Origin: Enterococcus sp. 9D6_DIV0238
GTDB taxonomy: Bacteria > Bacillota > Bacilli > Lactobacillales > Enterococcaceae
Reading direction: 5' to 3'
Assembly (NCBI RefSeq): GCF_002174455.2
Contig: NZ_CP147246.1
Span: 3,105,001 to 3,169,000, forward strand
Length of the DNA stretch: 64,000 nt
Made by a program: the position numbers and the translations under genes. Below, one piece after another: positions 60,381-64,000 of this stretch (its first letter is position 1; each line of letters starts with the position of its first letter). The notes beneath the pieces are model-generated. The model had not been told where the DNA came from and searched no databases. It worked only from the letters and a program-made list of their open reading frames with translations.

Positions 60381-61911
60381 CAGACTGTAGACAAAGTTCT
60401 AAAAAAGGATGACGTCTACAGTTTTTTCTTTTATACTTAATGTATGAAAACGTTTTAAAGGAGCGCGTAAAAAATGATGTCAAAACACCCAATGAATGGA
60501 AGGGATCAATACATGATGATTTCCTTGGAAGAACTTGTCCCAAAAGATCACTTGATCCGAAAAATAGATAAAGCAATTGATTTTACCTTCATTTATCCAA
60601 TTGTTGAATCAACTTATTCGACCTTAGGTCGACCAAGTATTGATCCTGTGGTTTTAGTCAAAATCGTCTTCATTCAATATCTCTTTGGTATCCGTTCCAT
60701 GCGTCAAACGATAAAAGAAATAGACACTAATGTCGCTTATCGTTGGTTTTTAGGCTACGATTTCAATGAAACCATTCCACATTTCTCTACCTTTGGAAAA
60801 AACTATGTTCGCCGCTTTCGAGAAACTACACTCTTTGAAGATATTTTCGCCTACATACTGGAACAAGCTGCCAAGGCTCGGATGATTACGGAAGATGTTC
60901 TCTATATGGATTCTACTCATATCAAAGCTAATGCAAACAAGCATTATTTTACTAGAGAAATGACGCATATTGAAGCAAAAGCCTATCAATCAGAATTAGA
61001 GAAAGAAATTAACGAGGAACGCATCAAGGCAGGAAAGCGCCCTTTTACTTTCCCGACAGAAAGTGAGCTGAAAGAACGAAAAATAAGTAAAGTAGACCCT
61101 GAGAGCGGGTATTATGTAAAAGGAGAACGAGAGAAACAATTTGCTTATTCTGCTCATACTGGTTGTGATGAACACGGATTCATTTTAGATGTCATTGTAA
61201 CGCCTGGTAACCGTCATGATAGTCAAATTGCTCCTGATCTAGTTGCCTCTATCTGTACTAAATTTCCAGCGATACATGCTGTAGCAGCTGATGCTGGGTA
61301 TAAAACTGCCACTTTTATAGAATTTCTCCGACGGAGAAAACTTCACCCTGTTCTTCCTTATACACGACCTAGAGGTGATCGAACGTTACTAGCCAAAAAT
61401 CAATTTGTCTATGACGAATACTACGATTGTTACCTGTGCCCTGAAAATCAACCCTTACATTTTTCTACACTTACTCGAGAGGGATACCGTGAATATAAGT
61501 CAAAATCTTACATTTGCCAGAATTGTCCGCAATTGAAGCAGTGCACAAGAAGTCAAAATCATCAAAAAGTAGTGACCCGTCATATTTGGCAAGCTGGGTT
61601 GGAGAATGCAGAACATCTTCGTCATACTTCCTTCAATCGAGAAACATACCGCAAACGTAAAGAAACTATTGAAAGAGTGTTTGCCGATGCAAAAGAGAAG
61701 CATGGGATGCGTTGGACAAAATACCGAACCTTGGAAAAAGTCGCAGTGCATACGAGACTGATTTTTGCTGCAATGAATTTAAAGAAATTAGCCCTGTGGG
61801 GCTAGAGAAAGGCGAATGCCTTTATTTTTTTGCTTTGATTTTGATACTAAGATAAAAAAATACGCTCAACACTCTATTTTCTGAATGTTGAACGTATTTG
61901 TCTACAGTCTG
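60381..61911 (+). mobile_element. IS1182-family insertion sequence, copy 2 (intact)
   Basis: 1531 bp with the same 15-bp inverted repeats as copy 1 and a 26-bp hairpin target duplication. The transposase frame is open. Inserted between the membrane-protein gene and the ilvD control region, 77 bp before the CodY-like box. Confidence 0.93.
60474..61805 (+). CDS. IS1182-family transposase
   Basis: 443 residues. N-terminal DUF772-type domain (LGRPSIDPVVLVKIVFIQYLFGIRSMRQTIKEI) and a DDE catalytic domain (VLYMDSTHIKANANKHYF, AADAGYKT, ETIERVFADAKEKHGMRWTKYR). A Cys-rich insert (CYLCPENQ, CQNCPQLKQC) is typical of the family. ATG at 60474 (second ATG adjacent) after AAAGGAGCG. The promoter has TATACT 36 bp upstream and a perfect AAAACGTTTT palindrome between it and the ribosome site. 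Confidence 0.95.
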   Translation: MMSKHPMNGRDQYMMISLEELVPKDHLIRKIDKAIDFTFIYPIVESTYSTLGRPSIDPVVLVKIVFIQYLFGIRSMRQTIKEIDTNVAYRWFLGYDFNETIPHFSTFGKNYVRRFRETTLFEDIFAYILEQAAKARMITEDVLYMDSTHIKANANKHYFTREMTHIEAKAYQSELEKEINEERIKAGKRPFTFPTESELKERKISKVDPESGYYVKGEREKQFAYSAHTGCDEHGFILDVIVTPGNRHDSQIAPDLVASICTKFPAIHAVAADAGYKTATFIEFLRRRKLHPVLPYTRPRGDRTLLAKNQFVYDEYYDCYLCPENQPLHFSTLTREGYREYKSKSYICQNCPQLKQCTRSQNHQKVVTRHIWQAGLENAEHLRHTSFNRETYRKRKETIERVFADAKEKHGMRWTKYRTLEKVAVHTRLIFAAMNLKKLALWG

Positions 61912-61944
61912 CCCGTACCTTAAGTGAAAGGTACGGCTTTTTTT
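61912..61944 (+). terminator. Right target duplication of IS copy 2, still a terminator
   Basis: CCGTACCTT and AAGGTACGG stem followed by seven Ts (61938-61944). It would stop read-through from the IS into the ilvD leader. Confidence 0.8.
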
Positions 61945-61988
61945 ATTTATAAAACATAAAGTCAAAAAACAACAACAAACATTTTTAG

Positions 61989-62003
61989 AATTTTCTGACA
62001 TTT
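61989..62003 (+). promoter_or_regulatory. CodY-like box upstream of ilvD
   Basis: AATTTTCTGACATTT matches the CodY consensus AATTTTCWGAAAATT at 13 of 15 positions. It lies 14 bp upstream of the -35, a position fitting repression by CodY when branched-chain amino acids and GTP are high. Confidence 0.6.
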
Positions 62004-62017
62004 TTCGCCATTTTTTA

Positions 62018-62046
62018 TTGACAATCTCATTTATTAGGTTTATAGT
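62018..62046 (+). promoter_or_regulatory. Promoter of the ilvD leader
   Basis: TTGACA (62018-62023), 17-bp spacer, TATAGT (62041-62046). Strong sigma-A promoter; transcription should start near 62053. Confidence 0.8.
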
Positions 62047-62114
62047 TAACAAAAGCTTTTATTTATCACATTGAATTTTAATCTTTATAGATTTTGAACG
62101 AGGAGACCATTGCC

Positions 62115-62162
62115 ATGAAGAAGACCAACAACAACCACGTATTAGTCATTATTTTATCGTGA
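62115..62162 (+). CDS. ilv leader peptide (MKKTNNNHVLVIILS)
   Basis: 15-residue ORF with GAGGAGACC upstream. Its second half, HVLVIILS, has six consecutive Val/Leu/Ile codons, as expected for a leader peptide that makes ribosomes stall when branched-chain amino acids are short. It is followed by a pause-type stem (AGGACT/AGTCCT) and a terminator at 62237. Confidence 0.8.
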   Translation: MKKTNNNHVLVIILS

Positions 62163-62220
62163 AGGACTTAGAACACTGAGAAATTTTGCAGATGTTTGAG
62201 TCCTGTTTGTCTTTGGTAAA

Positions 62221-62270
62221 TGGGATTCTTACTAAGACATCCCATTCATTATGATTGGGATGTTTTTTTT
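62221..62270 (+). terminator. ilv attenuator (terminator/antiterminator)
   Basis: ACATCCCA (62237-62244) pairs with TGGGATGT (62255-62262), followed by eight Ts: a terminator before ilvD. TGGGAT at 62221-62226 can pair instead with ATCCCA (62239-62244), giving an antiterminator. The switch would depend on ribosome position on the leader peptide. Confidence 0.75.
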
Positions 62271-62317
62271 GTAGAAAATAATGTAAAGAAAGTTAACTGA
62301 ATTGGAGTGGATGAAGA

Positions 62318-64000
62318 ATGCGTAGTGATCAAATAAAAAAAGGAATCGAAGCAGCACCGGCAAGAAGCTTGCTATATGCAACTGGACAAGTAAAAAATGC
62401 CAGAGATATGGAGAAGCCATTTATTGCGATTTGCAATTCGTATATTGATATTGTGCCTGGACATGTTCATCTAAGAGAATTAGCGGATGTTGCTAAAGAA
62501 GCAATTCGTGAAGCAGGAGGAATTCCTTTTGAATTCAATACGATCGGCGTTGATGACGGAATCGCGATGGGGCACATTGGTATGCGCTATTCATTACCAA
62601 GTAGAGAGATCATTGCGGACGCAGCGGAGACAGTGATCAATGCTCATTGGTTTGACGGTGTTTTCTATATTCCAAATTGCGACAAAATTACGCCAGGTAT
62701 GCTCATGGCTAGTGTTCGAACGAATGTACCAGCGATTTTTTGCTCTGGTGGGCCAATGAAAGCAGGAGTCGACCCAAGAGGACATACGACGACCTTATCT
62801 TCTATGTTTGAAGCAGTCGGGACTTTTAAAGAAGGAAAGATGACAGCAGAAGAATTTAAGTTCATGGAAGAAAATGCTTGTCCAACTTGCGGTTCTTGTG
62901 CGGGCATGTTTACAGCAAATTCTATGAATTGTTTAATGGAAGTCTTGGGATTGGCTCTTCCAGGGAATGGGACGATTTTAGCAGTTTCTGATGAACGAAA
63001 GGAATTGGTTAGAAAGTCAGCATTCCATCTGATGGACTTAGTTAAAAAACAAATCAAACCAAGAGATATCGTCACTAAAGAAGCAATCGATGATGCTTTT
63101 GCATTGGATATGGCTATGGGCGGCTCTACGAATACTGTTTTGCATACATTGGCGATTGCGAATGAAGCAGAAATTGATTACAACCTTGAAGAAGTCAATG
63201 AAATCGCCAAACGAGTTCCGTATCTTTCAAAAATTGCTCCTTCTTCTGCTTACTCCATGCACGATGTACATGAAGCTGGAGGAGTACCAGCGATCATGAA
63301 AGAACTAGTTGATTTGGGGAATGCAATTCATCCAGATAGAATCACTGTAACAGGAAAAACGATCAGAGAAAATGTTCAGGATGCAGTGATCAAAAATGAA
63401 GAAGTCATCCATCCAAAAGAAAATCCATACAGCCCAGTCGGTGGGTTATCGATCCTTTACGGAAATATTGCACCAAAAGGCAGCGTAATAAAGGTTGGTG
63501 GAGTTGATCCATCGATCAAGAAATTTGTCGGTAAAGCGATCTGTTTCAGCTCTCATGATGAAGCGGTTGAAGCAATCGATAACCATACAGTGAAAAAAGG
63601 ACATGTAGTGGTTATTCGTTATGAAGGACCAAAGGGCGGACCGGGAATGCCGGAAATGCTGGCACCAACATCAAGTATTGTCGGACGTGGTTTAGGTAAA
63701 GATGTGGCTCTGATCACAGATGGCCGATTTTCAGGCGCTACGCGCGGGATCGCAGTAGGACATATTTCACCTGAAGCAGCAGCTGGCGGCCCCATTGCTT
63801 TAATTGAAGACGGAGATGAAATTGAGATAGATTTAACTAATCGCACATTAGAATTACATGTTTCTGATGAAGAGCTAGCTAAACGAAATGATCATTTACC
63901 AAAATTCAAAGCGAAAGTAAAAACAGGATACTTGGCGCGTTATACAGCATTGGTCACATCAGCTCACACAGGAGGAATCATGCAGATTCCAGAAGACCTG
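62318..64000 (+). CDS. ilvD: Dihydroxy-acid dehydratase, 3' end outside window
   Basis: 561 codons lie in the window with no stop; the stop must follow closely, as the family length is about 560-570. ATG 62318 follows TTGGAGTGG. Fe-S cluster Cys in [10 protein letters not shown] and [17 protein letters not shown], active region [32 protein letters not shown] and [10 protein letters not shown]. It makes the 2-keto acid precursors of Val, Leu and Ile. Controlled by the CodY-like box and the attenuator upstream. Further ilv/leu genes probably follow. Confidence 0.96.
   Translation, partial: MRSDQIKKGIEAAPARSLLYATGQVKNARDMEKPFIAICNSYIDIVPGHVHLRELADVAKEAIREAGGIPFEFNTIGVDDGIAMGHIGMRYSLPSREIIADAAETVINAHWFDGVFYIPNCDKITPGMLMASVRTNVPAIFCSGGPMKAGVDPRGHTTTLSSMFEAVGTFKEGKMTAEEFKFMEENACPTCGSCAGMFTANSMNCLMEVLGLALPGNGTILAVSDERKELVRKSAFHLMDLVKKQIKPRDIVTKEAIDDAFALDMAMGGSTNTVLHTLAIANEAEIDYNLEEVNEIAKRVPYLSKIAPSSAYSMHDVHEAGGVPAIMKELVDLGNAIHPDRITVTGKTIRENVQDAVIKNEEVIHPKENPYSPVGGLSILYGNIAPKGSVIKVGGVDPSIKKFVGKAICFSSHDEAVEAIDNHTVKKGHVVVIRYEGPKGGPGMPEMLAPTSSIVGRGLGKDVALITDGRFSGATRGIAVGHISPEAAAGGPIALIEDGDEIEIDLTNRTLELHVSDEELAKRNDHLPKFKAKVKTGYLARYTALVTSAHTGGIMQIPEDL

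Noticed and set aside
39975..61911. Composite transposon formed by the two IS copies
   Set aside because: The 18.9 kb between them is core housekeeping DNA (glnPQ, uvrBA, rapZ operon, clpP), and each copy has its own distinct target duplication, so they inserted independently.
1..64000. CRISPR arrays, tRNA or rRNA genes, replication or transfer origins
   Set aside because: No regularly spaced repeats, cloverleaf or rRNA-like stretches, or iteron clusters were seen.

Overview
The window is low-GC Firmicute chromosome and looks like Enterococcus. Evidence for this: a WxL/LPxTG surface-protein operon with its DUF916/DUF3324 partner, a CstR-type persulfide operon, a glnQ-glnP block followed by uvrB-uvrA-rapZ-yvcK-whiA-clpP (an order I know from Enterococcus faecalis), IS1182-family insertion sequences, and CtsR, CodY and LexA sites of Gram-positive type. 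An ilvD gene with a leader-peptide attenuator argues against E. faecalis itself and for another, environmental-type species; this is inference.

Layout. 1-8.9 kb is accessory: an ABM monooxygenase with a divergent HxlR regulator, a 1.4-kb gene-poor stretch holding two tandem copies of a structured RNA unit (1349-1838), a small membrane protein, a SnoaL-like pseudogene with two Trp-to-amber changes, a YbjQ protein, an Rgg regulator divergent from a frameshifted LPxTG protein, and a MarR/UvrA-like ABC pair. 8.9-19.4 kb holds small enzymes, a lipoprotein glycoside hydrolase, a two-component system with a permease-like protein and a glucosaminidase, and the rhodanese/CoA-persulfide reductase/CstR operon.

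19.4-30.7 kb is the most interesting region. A tyrosine recombinase gene sits between two near-identical 27-bp sites in inverted orientation (19828-19854 and 21430-21456). Each site has the arm-spacer-arm form of a recombinase core site, with the same 7-bp spacer. The right site abuts a regulator and a WxL operon: a beta-helix adhesin, a small LPxTG protein, two WxL proteins, a WxL-interacting protein, an unknown basic membrane protein, and a signal-peptidase homologue whose catalytic Ser and Lys are both replaced. I propose a recombinase-controlled invertible switch for this surface operon.

30.7-39.9 kb holds a membrane glycosyltransferase, a decayed patch (orphan gene, IS30 remnant, frameshifted ankyrin gene), a DUF3224/WYL pair, an ACT/PFL pair, DUF1149 and a cystine symporter. 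Two 1531-bp IS1182-family copies (39975-41505, transposase interrupted by a stop; 60381-61911, intact) have each landed in a terminator hairpin and duplicated it as a 25-26 bp target repeat. 44.2-60.3 kb is mainly housekeeping: SLC13-type transporter, glutamine ABC transporter, SOS-controlled uvrB, uvrA with a tandemly repeated leader, rapZ-yvcK-whiA, a DsbA-like protein and CtsR-controlled clpP. The window ends inside ilvD, preceded by a CodY-like box, a strong promoter, a BCAA-rich leader peptide and an attenuator.

No tRNA, rRNA or CRISPR array was seen. Several genes are broken (2767, 4839, 33395, 40068). Two of these are single-base homopolymer frameshifts, which could be assembly errors.
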